A DNA stretch of 64,000 nucleotides from Coriobacteriia bacterium (GTDB lineage: Bacteria; Actinomycetota; Coriobacteriia; Coriobacteriales; RUG033). The notes under the pieces were generated by a model. It had not been told where the DNA came from, searched no databases, and worked only from the letters and a program-made list of their open reading frames with translations. The position numbers were made by a program, and so were the translations under genes. Below are positions 27,008-35,824 of this stretch, in pieces (the first letter of the stretch is position 1; each line of letters begins with the position of its first letter). Location of the stretch: assembly GCA_015655215.1 (NCBI GenBank), contig JAATFL010000017.1, positions 1 to 64,000 of the forward strand, in the 5' to 3' direction.

Positions 27008-27727
27008 ATGGGAACGCTCCTCGCATCCACCGTCTCCCTCGCGGGTGCCGGATACCTCGGTGCCATCGCACTCGGCATCGTGATCGCCTACCTCCTCGCT
27101 GGATTCCCCTCCGCCATCGTCATCGGCAAGGGGTTGTGTGGGATCGACGTGCGCAGGCACGGGTCGGGCAACGTGGGCACCACCAACACCATCCGCGTGC
27201 TGGGATGGGGTCCCGGCCTGGTCGTGTGCGCCATCGACATCCTCAAGGGGAGTGCGGCGGTGCTCGTCATGGAGGCCTGTCTGGCCTTGCTCGCGCCCAC
27301 GGTCCTTGCCGGGAACGCCTATGACGTGGCGCTGCTTCTCGGGGGGATCGCAGCGGTGTGCGGTCACATGTTCACCCCATACCTGCACTTCAAGGGCGGC
27401 AAGGGCGTGGCGACCGGGTATGGTGCCGCCCTCATGTTCCTGCCATGGGCATGCCTCACCATCCTCGTCGTATTCGCCATCCTCGTCCTCTCCACGCGCA
27501 TCGTGAGCCTCGGGTCGGTCATCGGGGTCGTCACCCTGCCCATCTCGATAGCGTTTCTCTATCCCGGTCATCCGGTGTTCCTCGCGTTCGGTGTCATCCT
27601 CGCGGCCTTGATCGTGTGGGCGCATCGTGGCAACATCCGTCGTCTGCTCAACCACACCGAACCCACGTTTTCCGTCGGCCATCGTCCTGCACGCGACGAT
27701 GCGGGGAAGGGACGGGGGGACCGATGA
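27008..27727 (+). CDS. plsY: Acyl-phosphate glycerol-3-phosphate acyltransferase
   Basis: 239 residues, polytopic. GSGNVGTTNTIRVLGW, GHMFTPYLHFKGGKGVATGYGA and the preceding FPSAIVIGKGL are the three conserved loops of PlsY. It makes lysophosphatidate from acyl-phosphate and G3P. Its stop overlaps the gpsA start, so supply of G3P and its acylation are coupled. The C-terminus is somewhat longer than usual. Confidence 0.96.
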   Translation: MGTLLASTVSLAGAGYLGAIALGIVIAYLLAGFPSAIVIGKGLCGIDVRRHGSGNVGTTNTIRVLGWGPGLVVCAIDILKGSAAVLVMEACLALLAPTVLAGNAYDVALLLGGIAAVCGHMFTPYLHFKGGKGVATGYGAALMFLPWACLTILVVFAILVLSTRIVSLGSVIGVVTLPISIAFLYPGHPVFLAFGVILAALIVWAHRGNIRRLLNHTEPTFSVGHRPARDDAGKGRGDR

Positions 27728-28746
27728 GAACAGCCGTCATCGGAGCGGGGTCGTGGGGCACCGCGATCGCCTGGATGCTGGGGACCAAGGGCGAGGAAGT
27801 GCGCCTGTGGGCCCACCGACCCGAGGTGGCCGGAGCCATCAACGCCACGCACCGCAACCCACGCTACCTGGTCGACGTCATGCTCCCGCGCACGGTCACC
27901 GCCTCGTCGACCATCTCCGAGGTGCTCGACGGCGCACAGGCGGTCGTCGTGGTCACCCCATCGGCGACGATGCGCGATACCGCTCGCATGATCGCGGGCG
28001 GCACCGCCCCGTCGACTCCCGTGGTCGTCCTCTCGAAGGGCGTCGAGGAGGGCACCGGTGACCTGATGGTGGACGTGCTCGCCCAGGAGCTCGGTTCCCC
28101 TCGTCGGCTCGCGGTCCTTTCGGGTCCCACCCATGCCGAGGAGGTGGGCGTTGGGATGCCCAGCGCCGCCGTGGTGGCCAGCGTTGTGCCCGAGACGGCG
28201 CACTTCTTCCAGGACCTGTTCTTCACCCCCGAGTTCAGGGTCTACACGAGTCCGGACGTGGTGGGCGTCGAGCTGTGCGCCGCCTGCAAGAACATCATCG
28301 CCATCGGTTGCGGGGTCGCCGCCGGCGCCGGCTATGGCGACAACACCGCCGCCATGCTCATGACACGTGGCCTGGCGGAGATGAGCCGTCTCACCAAGGC
28401 GCTGGGAGGAGATCCTCTCACGTGCATGGGACTCGCCGGCATGGGCGATCTCATCGTCACCTGCACATCGGCGCATTCGCGTAACCGCAGCCTGGGCATG
28501 TTGCTTGCGCAGGGTGGGACCCTCGAGGAGTTCACCGAGAGGACCCATATGGTGGCCGAAGGCGCCATCGCCGCACGCACGGTGACCGACCTCGCTCGTT
28601 CCAAGGGCATCGAACTCCCCCTTTCCGAGGTGATGCGGGCGATGCTCTGGGAGGGCATGGACATCCAGACGGCGGCCCGTCAGTTGCTCACGCGTTCGCC
28701 CAAGGAGGAGTTACATGGCATGGACGAGGGGGGCGTCGTCCTCTAG
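27724..28746 (+). CDS. gpsA: NAD(P)+ glycerol-3-phosphate dehydrogenase
   Basis: 340 residues. AVIGAGSWGTAIAWML is the Rossmann motif; LSGPTHAEEV, ELCAACKNIIAIGCGVAAGAGYGDNTAAMLMTRGLAEM with the catalytic Lys in CKN, and LAGMGDLIVTCTS are GpsA signatures. Reduces DHAP to G3P for phospholipids. Ends the operon; a perfect hairpin begins at its stop codon. Confidence 0.97.
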   Translation: MRTAVIGAGSWGTAIAWMLGTKGEEVRLWAHRPEVAGAINATHRNPRYLVDVMLPRTVTASSTISEVLDGAQAVVVVTPSATMRDTARMIAGGTAPSTPVVVLSKGVEEGTGDLMVDVLAQELGSPRRLAVLSGPTHAEEVGVGMPSAAVVASVVPETAHFFQDLFFTPEFRVYTSPDVVGVELCAACKNIIAIGCGVAAGAGYGDNTAAMLMTRGLAEMSRLTKALGGDPLTCMGLAGMGDLIVTCTSAHSRNRSLGMLLAQGGTLEEFTERTHMVAEGAIAARTVTDLARSKGIELPLSEVMRAMLWEGMDIQTAARQLLTRSPKEELHGMDEGGVVL

Positions 28747-28775
28747 GACCTCGCGGCATCGTCTCGCGAGGTCCT
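28745..28775 (+). terminator. Hairpin after gpsA
   Basis: A perfect 11-bp inverted repeat (aggacctcgcg / cgcgaggtcct) with a 9-nt loop begins at the gpsA stop codon. No long T-run follows. Confidence 0.65.
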
Positions 28776-28928
28776 CGCACCGGACGTGGACGCACCCGCT
28801 TCGGTGCCTGCTCGTTGGGCGATGCATCGCACGCGAGGGCGCGACCCTTCGCGGAAACTGGTATAACATCCCTGAGGGCGCATCTTCTCGATGCGCATGC
28901 CTGCACATCGGATGGAGAGGGGATCGCC

Positions 28929-29612
28929 ATGTCCAATCGCGTCCAGATAGCCCCTTCGATACTTTCGGCCGATTTCGCGAACCTCGGCTCGGCGGCGCGA
29001 CTGGCAGCCGACGCTGGTGCCGATTGGGTTCACGTCGACGTGATGGATGGGCATTTCGTCCCCAACCTCACCATCGGCCCCGGTACGGTGCGTGCACTCA
29101 AGCGGCTCACGAGCGTCCCGCTTGACGTGCACCTCATGGTGGACAATCCCGCCGAGCAGGTCCCGTGGTACCTCGATGCAGGTGCCGACCTGATCACGTT
29201 CCACCTCGAGGCCTGCGTGCACGTCAACCGTCTCGTGCAGGTGATCCACGACGGCGGCCGCAAGGTGGGCATCGCCCTCAATCCCGCGACGCCGGTGGGT
29301 TTCCTGGACGACATCGTCACCGACCTCGACCTCATACTCCTCATGAGCGTGAACCCGGGCTTCGGGGGACAGCGATACCTACCGGGTGCCGCCAAGAGGG
29401 TGCAAGACGCGCTACGCATGTGCCGGGACCGACAGGTGTCACCGCTCATCGAGGTCGATGGGGGCATCACCGTCGACACGGCTCCGCTCGTGACCTCGCA
29501 AGGTGCCAACGTGTTGGTTGCCGGCTCGGCCATCTATGGTGCCGGCGATCCCTCTCGGGCGTTGCACGACATACGGGCGGCAGGGGAGAGGGGCCTTGAG
29601 GTGAAGGCGTAG
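28929..29612 (+). CDS. rpe: Ribulose-phosphate 3-epimerase
   Basis: 227 residues. APSILSADFANLG, HVDVMDGHFVPNLTIGP, DVHLMV, LLMSVNPGFGGQ and EVDGGI match Rpe, with the metal-binding His and the two catalytic Asp residues. Interconverts ribulose 5-phosphate and xylulose 5-phosphate. ATG 28929 follows GGAGAGGGG. The 180-nt leader carries the gpsA hairpin and a TATAAC-like -10 at about 28862. Confidence 0.96.
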   Translation: MSNRVQIAPSILSADFANLGSAARLAADAGADWVHVDVMDGHFVPNLTIGPGTVRALKRLTSVPLDVHLMVDNPAEQVPWYLDAGADLITFHLEACVHVNRLVQVIHDGGRKVGIALNPATPVGFLDDIVTDLDLILLMSVNPGFGGQRYLPGAAKRVQDALRMCRDRQVSPLIEVDGGITVDTAPLVTSQGANVLVAGSAIYGAGDPSRALHDIRAAGERGLEVKA

Positions 29613-29687
29613 CGGTTCCTCTCGGTATCCCCTTCTCGCACGTGATCGTCTGAACGCCATCGAACCGACGGAGGTCTTCTTCCCACC

Positions 29688-30908
29688 ATGCCAGTATCAT
29701 CCACCAAGCGGGTCTACCTCGATCACGCCGCCACGTCCCCACTCGACCCTCGCGTGCTCGCCGCCATGGAACCGGTGCTCGCCGGCACCTTTGGCAATGC
29801 GAATTCGCTGCACGAGGAGGGGAGGACGGCCTTTCGTGCACTAGAGGACGCCCGCGCGGCCACCGCGCGCGCCCTCGGCACCCGCGCAGCCAGCGAGATC
29901 GTCTTCACGAGCGGGGGCACCGAGAGCGACAACGCGGCACTCGAGGGAATCGTCGACCGGGCGCGCAACGAGCGTGCCGGCACGCACCTGCATGTGATCG
30001 TCTCCGCCATCGAGCATCACGCCGTCCTTGAGGCCGCCTCGCACCTTGCCGCACTCGGCAACGAGGTGACCTACCTCAAGCCACGCGAGGACGGGTTCAT
30101 CCATCCCGACGACCTCGAGTCGACGATGCGTGCCGATACGGTCCTCGTGAGCGTGATGGCAGCCAACAACGAGACGGGTTGCGTCCAGCCGATAGACGAG
30201 CTCGCCCGCATCGCGCATGCCCACGGAGCCCGTTTCCATGCGGATTGCGTGCAGATGCTGGGCAAGCTTCCCCTCGCGCTCGAGGCTTCCGGTGTGGACG
30301 CGGCTTCCTTCTCGGGCCATAAGGTCGGGGGCCCTAAGGGGGTCGGGGTACTCTACCTGCGACGGGGCACCCCGTTCGCCCCGTGGATGCGAGGTGGGGG
30401 GCAGGAGTCCGGGCGCAGGTCCGGCACTCAGAACGTCCCGGGCATCGTGGGCATGGCCTCCGCCACCACGTTCGCCTGCGACAGGGTGGTCGCCGAGGGG
30501 AAGCGCCTGACGACGCTGCGCGACAGGTTGCTCGCGGGTCTGCTCGCCGTCTCCCCCCGTGTCCATCCGGTGAGCGACCCGTCACAGACGGGGCCGCTCC
30601 TCTCGGATGGCACCTCGGCGGCCGGATGCGGCGTCGGTGGCGTCGGCGCCCACCTCCCCAACATCGCGACCATCGTGGTCGATGGGATGGAGAGCGAGAC
30701 GATGCTCCTACGCCTTGACATGGCGGGTATCGCCGCGTCGGGGGGAAGCGCCTGCTCGACGGGGTCCCTCGAGCCGAGCCACGTGCTGCTGGCGCAGGGC
30801 ATCGCACGGGAACTCGCTTACGGCGAGGTGCGGTTCTCCCTTGGTTCGACCACCACCGGAGAGGATGTCGACGACGTGCTCGCCGTGTTCCCCGCCATCA
30901 TCGGATAG
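29688..30908 (+). CDS. Cysteine desulfurase (NifS/IscS class)
   Basis: 406 residues, class V PLP enzyme. YLDHAATSPLDPRV, TSGGTESDNAAL, the PLP lysine in SGHKVGGPKGVGVLYLR, RSGTQNVPG and the catalytic Cys loop GGSACSTGS identify group I cysteine desulfurases. It mobilises sulfur from cysteine for Fe-S clusters or tRNA thiolation. No iscU-like scaffold or mnmA lies immediately next to it, so the acceptor is unknown. A second, different class V enzyme is at 55.6 kb. Confidence 0.92.
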   Translation: MPVSSTKRVYLDHAATSPLDPRVLAAMEPVLAGTFGNANSLHEEGRTAFRALEDARAATARALGTRAASEIVFTSGGTESDNAALEGIVDRARNERAGTHLHVIVSAIEHHAVLEAASHLAALGNEVTYLKPREDGFIHPDDLESTMRADTVLVSVMAANNETGCVQPIDELARIAHAHGARFHADCVQMLGKLPLALEASGVDAASFSGHKVGGPKGVGVLYLRRGTPFAPWMRGGGQESGRRSGTQNVPGIVGMASATTFACDRVVAEGKRLTTLRDRLLAGLLAVSPRVHPVSDPSQTGPLLSDGTSAAGCGVGGVGAHLPNIATIVVDGMESETMLLRLDMAGIAASGGSACSTGSLEPSHVLLAQGIARELAYGEVRFSLGSTTTGEDVDDVLAVFPAIIG

Positions 30909-30932
30909 GCTTGCGGGAGGAGGGAGATAGCC

Positions 30933-31751
30933 ATGGAGCTTGTAAACTGCCATTGCCATACCGTACGGTCAGGACACGGTCAGGGCACGGTCGCCGAGGT
31001 GGTCCAGGCTGCCAGCGACTCCGGTATCGCCACGTTGGCCCTCACGGAGAACCTGCCGGTCATCGCGGGTCTCGATCCCGACTTCGGCTTCTCCATGGAT
31101 CCCATGACGGTTGCGGCGTATCGGGAGGAGGTCGAGGAGGCGCGTGCCATGCATCCGGAGATGACCCTGCTTGCGGGTGGGGAACTCGATTGGCTCGGAT
31201 GGCTCCCCCAGAACCTCGAGCACGGTCACGAGGTCGCGGCAGGATATGAGTACGTCCTCGGGTCCGTGCACTTCATCGACGGCTGGGAGTTCGACGCTCC
31301 TTGCCATCGTCAGGATTGGGACGAGCCCGGTAGGGCCGACTGGGCCTGGGGTCGATACCTGCAGATATGGACCGAGATGGCCTGCTCGGACCTGCCGATA
31401 ACCACCCTGGCCCATCCCGACCTCGTCAAGAAGTTTGGCGTTTACCCGAGCTATGACCTTGGCGATTGGAACGCCGAGATGGCTCGCGTCGCAGCGCGTA
31501 GTGGACGGATGGTCGAAGTGAACACCTCGGGCATGCGCAACCCGGCACGGGAGTGCTACCCGTCCCTGCCGCTCCTCACCGCCTTTCACGCTGCCGGCGT
31601 CGATTGCACGGTGGGTACCGACGCCCACAGCCCCGACCTGATCGCGTCGGGTCTCGAGAGAGCCTACGCGATCATGCGTCTGGCGGGCTACACCCACCTC
31701 ACCGTGCCCACACGCGCCGGCGATCGGCGCAATATCCCCCTAGGTGATTGA
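30933..31751 (+). CDS. PHP-domain phosphatase, histidinol-phosphatase-like
   Basis: 272 residues. NCHCHTVRSGHG gives the first HxH metal motif, LTENLPV, GGELDW, HPDLVKKF and the late GTDAHSPDL supply the remaining PHP ligands. The layout matches HisK-type histidinol-phosphatases, which use a trinuclear metal site; other PHP phosphoesterases cannot be excluded because no other his gene is nearby. SD GGAGGGAG precedes the ATG. Confidence 0.82.
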   Translation: MELVNCHCHTVRSGHGQGTVAEVVQAASDSGIATLALTENLPVIAGLDPDFGFSMDPMTVAAYREEVEEARAMHPEMTLLAGGELDWLGWLPQNLEHGHEVAAGYEYVLGSVHFIDGWEFDAPCHRQDWDEPGRADWAWGRYLQIWTEMACSDLPITTLAHPDLVKKFGVYPSYDLGDWNAEMARVAARSGRMVEVNTSGMRNPARECYPSLPLLTAFHAAGVDCTVGTDAHSPDLIASGLERAYAIMRLAGYTHLTVPTRAGDRRNIPLGD

Positions 31752-31765
31752 GGAGGCGTCAACCG

Positions 31766-32692
31766 ATGAGTGACACGGACGGCTCGGACGCGGCGAGCAT
31801 GCGAGAGGGGCGCGGTCCCCATCTGGGCACGGGGTTCACGGTCGGGGAGCTCGAGTCGGCCCTCTTCATCCGCTTCCCCGCCGACACCGCCGAGGATTGG
31901 GACGTGTGCGGTCTCAGCGTCGGCGACCGTGCGGCTCCTGTGCACCGCATCGCCCTGGCGCTCGACTCCGATTTCGACGCCGTGCATGCGGCGGCCGAGG
32001 TGGGGTGCGATGTGCTGGTCACCCACCATCCCGTCTACCTCGACCCGCCTCTTCGCATCGGCCCTCCTTCCCCCGCGATGGGGGATGCCGCCGCCGCCAC
32101 CTTCGAGGCTGCCCGGCGCGGGATAGCGCTTCTCGCCTACCACACCTGCCTCGACAGGGCGCTGTGCGCCCAGAGAATGCTGCCCCGGCGCCTCTCGCTC
32201 CACTACCTCCATCCCCTCGAGGGGTGGGCGAGGATGATCTCCGCCGCCGCGCACCCATCCGATGCGGTGGGAACGCACGGCGTTTTCCATCCCGATTCCG
32301 TGCTTCCCGCGTATGGGGCGGTGTGCTCGACGGGCGGCGACCCGATGGCGCTCGGTGACCTCGTCGCCCGATGCACCGCGAACCTCGGTGGTCGCGCTCC
32401 CCGCGTATGGGGCGACCCCTCACGGTTGGTCCACACGGTGGCGACGTGTACGGGGTCAGTCGGCTCGCTTGCCGATGATGCCCTTGCTGGTGGGGTTGAC
32501 GTCCTGATCGCCGGGGAAGTGCGGTATCATGCCGCGGTGGATGCGGCGGGACGTGGACTTGCTCTCATCGAGCTCGGCCACGACGTTTCGGAGTTGCCGC
32601 TCCTTGATTCCCTGAGGCACGCGCTCCTCGCATGCGGTTGTCCGCCGGATCGCATCGTAAACCTCGAGCGTCCCGCCCATTGGCATCTATGA
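31766..32692 (+). CDS. Nif3-like dinuclear metal-centre protein
   Basis: 308 residues. FPADTAEDWDVCGLSVGD, VLVTHHPVYLDPP and IALLAYHTCLDRA, then the C-terminal IAGEVRYHAAVDAAGRGLALIELGHDVSEL, match the Nif3/YqfO (DUF34) family with its HHP and GHxxSE metal ligands. Family role is uncertain; some are thought to act as GTP cyclohydrolase I-like or chaperone proteins. ATG 31766 follows AGGAGG. In Firmicutes and Actinobacteria this gene precedes the coiled-coil zinc ribbon gene, as here. Confidence 0.92.
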   Translation: MSDTDGSDAASMREGRGPHLGTGFTVGELESALFIRFPADTAEDWDVCGLSVGDRAAPVHRIALALDSDFDAVHAAAEVGCDVLVTHHPVYLDPPLRIGPPSPAMGDAAAATFEAARRGIALLAYHTCLDRALCAQRMLPRRLSLHYLHPLEGWARMISAAAHPSDAVGTHGVFHPDSVLPAYGAVCSTGGDPMALGDLVARCTANLGGRAPRVWGDPSRLVHTVATCTGSVGSLADDALAGGVDVLIAGEVRYHAAVDAAGRGLALIELGHDVSELPLLDSLRHALLACGCPPDRIVNLERPAHWHL

Positions 32693-32733
32693 AAACCGAA
32701 TCGCTCGTACCGACATCCGTCGTAGGGAGTCTT

Positions 32734-33444
32734 ATGAATGAATCTCAGGCGTTGCTGCAGCTGCAGGAAGCAGACATCGCGATACTCCGGGTGAAGAAGC
32801 GCCTTGACTCGCTGCCCATCAAGGCCGCCCTCATCAAGGAGCGCACCAAGCGCAACGAGATCGAGGTGAAGGCATCTCAGATCGAAGTCCTACGTGCGCA
32901 GGGCGAGGAGCAGGCGGAGAAGTTCCAGGACGAGGATGCGGAACTGGCGGATAAGATCGCCCAATGCCAGAAGTCGATCGATGACACGAAGGACTTCCGC
33001 GTCATCACCTCGGTGACCCGGGACATGGAGGGCCACATCAAGCGGCGCGAGAAGATCGAGTTCGATATGGGGCTGCTCGCCGATCGCCTCGGGAAGATCG
33101 AGGACCTCGCCGCCCAGGCCGCCAAGAAGACCAAGCAGTGCAACGACCGTGACGCCGAGCTTATCGCCGAATACCGCAAGGCGGGGATCGCCGGTCAGGC
33201 GGAGATCGACGCGGCGCTTGGCCGCCGCGAGGAGGCCGCCGCGCTCATCAGCAGGGAGCATCTCGACTCCTACGACAGGATCCGCAAGGTCAAGGGGGGG
33301 ATCGGAGCCACCAAGCTCGAGGGGAACTGCTGCTCGGTGTGTCGCATCGAGTACCACGACAGCCAGCTCTCGCAACTGCAGACCGGTCCGGATATCTCCA
33401 CCTGTCCCATCTGCCACCGTCTCATCGTCGTGCGAGGTGCGTAG
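32734..33444 (+). CDS. Coiled-coil C4 zinc-ribbon protein
   Basis: 236 residues. About 170 residues of charged heptad-like helix are followed by a C-terminal zinc ribbon CCSVCRIEY...CPICHRLIVV (CxxC...CxxC). This is the CT398/zf-RING_7 family usually found beside Nif3 and RNase HI genes; function unclear, with proposed links to secretion or nucleic acids. ATG 32734 with GGGAG 5 nt upstream is used; ATG 32689 is possible. Confidence 0.88.
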   Translation: MNESQALLQLQEADIAILRVKKRLDSLPIKAALIKERTKRNEIEVKASQIEVLRAQGEEQAEKFQDEDAELADKIAQCQKSIDDTKDFRVITSVTRDMEGHIKRREKIEFDMGLLADRLGKIEDLAAQAAKKTKQCNDRDAELIAEYRKAGIAGQAEIDAALGRREEAAALISREHLDSYDRIRKVKGGIGATKLEGNCCSVCRIEYHDSQLSQLQTGPDISTCPICHRLIVVRGA

Positions 33445-33445
33445 C

Positions 33446-34459
33446 ATGGCCTCGGCTTCGGGAACCCATGGGGATACCCATGATGTTCGCGTGAGGGCCA
33501 TCCTCCAGACCGATGGCGGCAGCCGGGGGAACCCGGGCCTTGCCGGCTGCGGTTTCGAGTTGCGGGTCTTGGGCGCCGGCGATCTCAAGGGTGCCCAGGT
33601 CCTTGGGGGTGGCTGGTCCATCCCGCGCGCGACCAACAACGTCGCCGAGTACTCCGCTCTCATCTGGGGGCTTGAGAACGCCTTGCGCTGGGGCGTTGAC
33701 GAGCTTGAGGTGCGCGCCGACAGCCAGCTCATGATCATGCAGATGATCGGTCGCTACAAGGTCAAGAACGCGGAACTTGTCGTATTGCACGAGCGCGCCC
33801 TCGCCATTACCGCTCGGTTCCCATATCCCGTGCATTTCACCCACGTCCGTCGAGAGTATAATAAGGAAGCCGACAGGCTCGCCAACGCGGCGATGGACGC
33901 GATGGGTCCCGCGGGGACCTTTCTCATCGGGTTCGACGGTTCTGAGGCGCCTTCCTCGGCTTTGCCAGAGGTCACCTTCGCCCCCGGTCCCGTCTCCGTC
34001 GAGATGCCCCCCTCTCGCGCATCCGATGCGTGCGGAACCCAGTTGGAGCTTCCCCATATCCAAGAACCCGAGGAGGTCTTTGACATGTACGAACTCACGG
34101 TTAAGGACCATTTTGACGCGGCGCACGCTCTCACAGGCCACAGCGGCCAGTGCGCGGATCTCCATGGGCATACGTGGGACGTCGGGGTGACGGTCGAGGG
34201 GACGCAGCTTGACGACATCGGCATCCTCTATGACTTCGAGGCCCTCAAGGCCGACCTCAAAGACGTGCTCGCACTCTTCGATCACACGTACCTCAACGAT
34301 ACGCCCCCGTTTGCCTCCATGAACTCGACCGCGGAGAACATGGCACGCGTGATATGGGACGAGATGGAGCGTCGCCTCGCCGCCAAGGTCGAGAAGGTGC
34401 ATTTGAGCGAGGTCGACATCTGGGAGTCGCCCATCGCAAAGCTGGCATATCGGCGATAG
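33446..34459 (+). CDS. RNase HI-like domain continuous with a QueD/6-pyruvoyltetrahydropterin synthase domain
   Basis: 337 residues in one uninterrupted frame. The N-terminal domain (LQTDGGSRGNPGLAG, TNNVAEYSALIWGL, VRADSQLMIMQM, HVRREYNKEADRLAN) has the Asp/Glu/Asp/Asp-type RNase HI motifs. A 60-residue Pro/Ser linker follows. From about residue 214, YELTVKDHFDAAHAL, CADLHGHTWDVGVTVEG, LFDHTYLNDTPPFASMNSTAENMARVIWD and KVHLSEV are the QueD/PTPS signature with zinc His residues and the catalytic Cys-His-His set. RNase HI removes RNA from hybrids; QueD makes carboxytetrahydropterin for queuosine. An ATG at 34085 with AGGAGG 8 nt upstream lies exactly at the QueD start, so free QueD is probably also made. 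Confidence 0.85.
   Translation: MASASGTHGDTHDVRVRAILQTDGGSRGNPGLAGCGFELRVLGAGDLKGAQVLGGGWSIPRATNNVAEYSALIWGLENALRWGVDELEVRADSQLMIMQMIGRYKVKNAELVVLHERALAITARFPYPVHFTHVRREYNKEADRLANAAMDAMGPAGTFLIGFDGSEAPSSALPEVTFAPGPVSVEMPPSRASDACGTQLELPHIQEPEEVFDMYELTVKDHFDAAHALTGHSGQCADLHGHTWDVGVTVEGTQLDDIGILYDFEALKADLKDVLALFDHTYLNDTPPFASMNSTAENMARVIWDEMERRLAAKVEKVHLSEVDIWESPIAKLAYRR
34071..34087 (+). promoter_or_regulatory. Internal Shine-Dalgarno and ATG at the QueD boundary
   Basis: AGGAGG at 34071-34076, 8 nt, ATG at 34085 in frame. This is a better ribosome site than most gene starts in the window and sits at the domain boundary, so it may give a separate QueD of about 124 residues. Confidence 0.65.
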
Positions 34460-34476
34460 TTCGCGCGAGGAGCGCC

Positions 34477-35820
34477 ATGGACATCAGAAGAGAGTTTCCC
34501 GAGGAACTGGAGAGCGTCGACGTTGGGGACGATGTCGGCACCGTCGACGGGGCGCATGCCATGGATGGCCAACCCACCATCCTTCTCGGAGTGACCGGCG
34601 GTATCGCCGCCTACAAGGCGTGCGAGGTCTTGCGCGGCCTGCAAAAGGCGGGGATGCACGTCAAGGTGGTCATGACGGAGCATGCCCGGGAGTTCGTTGG
34701 TCCCACCACCTTCAAGGCGCTCACCCATGAGCCGGTCGCGACGGACCTCTTCGACGAGCCGGGCGATCCGATCCACCACATCTCGCTTGCAGCCGAGGCG
34801 GACCTCTTCCTCATCTGCCCCGCCACCGCCAACGTCATGGCCAAGATCGCCAAGGGCGTTGCCGACGACCTGCTCACCACGACGGCGCTCGCCACGGAGG
34901 CCCCCCTCGTCGTCGCTCCGGCCATGAACGTGCACATGTGGGACGACGAGCGCACCAGGGAGAGCGTCGCGCTCCTCGAGGCGCAGGGCGTTCGCATCAT
35001 CGAGCCTACCGAGGGGCATCTCGCCTGCGGGTACGATGGTGAGGGTAAGCTCGCTCCCGTGGAGCAGATCGTCGCCGAGACGCTCGAGGAACTCGCCCTC
35101 CACGCGCATGACATGGAAGGGTGCGAGGTGCTCGTCACCGCCGGCCCCACCTATGAGCCCATCGACCCCGTGCGCTTCGTCGGCAACCGCTCAAGCGGCC
35201 GGACCGGGTACGCCATCGCAGCCGAGGCCGCTCGCCGCGGCGCCCACGTCACGCTGGTGACCGGCCCCGCCGATCTACCCGTTCCGTTCGGCGTCGACGC
35301 GGTGCGAGTGCAGACGGCCGAGGAGATGCTCGCCGCCGCGCGTGAGGTCTTCGACATGTGCGACGCCGCGATCTTCTCGGCGGCGGTGGCCGACTACCGT
35401 CCTGCGGTCTATGCCGAGAAGAAGATCAAGAAGGACCCTGCGCGCCCCACCGAGGGTCTCACCCTGACGCTTGTGCGCAACCCCGACATCATCGCGACCC
35501 TCGCTGCCGGCAAGGCCATGCGGGACCATGACGTCACCTCGCGTACCTCGCCCGTCTACGTCGTGGGGTTTGCGGCGGAGACGGGCGATCCGGTGGTCGC
35601 CGCCCGGGAGAAGCTCGCCAGCAAGCACGCCGATCTCATCGTCGCCAACGACGTCTCCCATCCCGACTTGGGATTCGGCACCGCGGACAACCGCGTCTGG
35701 CTTCTCGACGCCCAGGCGTCGACGGAGCTGCCCGTCCTTTCGAAGCGTCAGATCGCGCAGCGGATCATCGATCGCGTCTCGGGTGCGCTGGTTGCGGCCA
35801 ATGCCGGGAAGGATGCCTGA
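34477..35820 (+). CDS. coaBC: Bifunctional phosphopantothenoylcysteine decarboxylase/phosphopantothenate-cysteine ligase
   Basis: 447 residues. N-terminal flavoprotein domain: LLGVTGGIAAYKACEVLRGLQ, HHISLAAEADLFLICPATANVMAKIAKGVADDLLTT, APAMNVHMWD and HLACGYDGEGKL (active Cys). C-terminal ligase domain: VTAGPTYEPIDPVRFVGNRSSGRTGYAIA, FSAAVADYRP and KIKKDP. Two steps of coenzyme A synthesis. The N-terminus has about 30 extra residues before the domain. SD CGAGGAG before ATG 34477. Confidence 0.96.
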   Translation: MDIRREFPEELESVDVGDDVGTVDGAHAMDGQPTILLGVTGGIAAYKACEVLRGLQKAGMHVKVVMTEHAREFVGPTTFKALTHEPVATDLFDEPGDPIHHISLAAEADLFLICPATANVMAKIAKGVADDLLTTTALATEAPLVVAPAMNVHMWDDERTRESVALLEAQGVRIIEPTEGHLACGYDGEGKLAPVEQIVAETLEELALHAHDMEGCEVLVTAGPTYEPIDPVRFVGNRSSGRTGYAIAAEAARRGAHVTLVTGPADLPVPFGVDAVRVQTAEEMLAAAREVFDMCDAAIFSAAVADYRPAVYAEKKIKKDPARPTEGLTLTLVRNPDIIATLAAGKAMRDHDVTSRTSPVYVVGFAAETGDPVVAAREKLASKHADLIVANDVSHPDLGFGTADNRVWLLDAQASTELPVLSKRQIAQRIIDRVSGALVAANAGKDA

Positions 35821-35824
35821 TGGC

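Noticed and set aside
26180-27682. 500-codon minus-strand ORF
   Set aside because: Shadow of der and plsY in high-GC DNA; no ribosome site or domain.
28887-29249. Minus-strand ORF over the rpe start
   Set aside because: Complementary shadow of rpe; no signal of its own.
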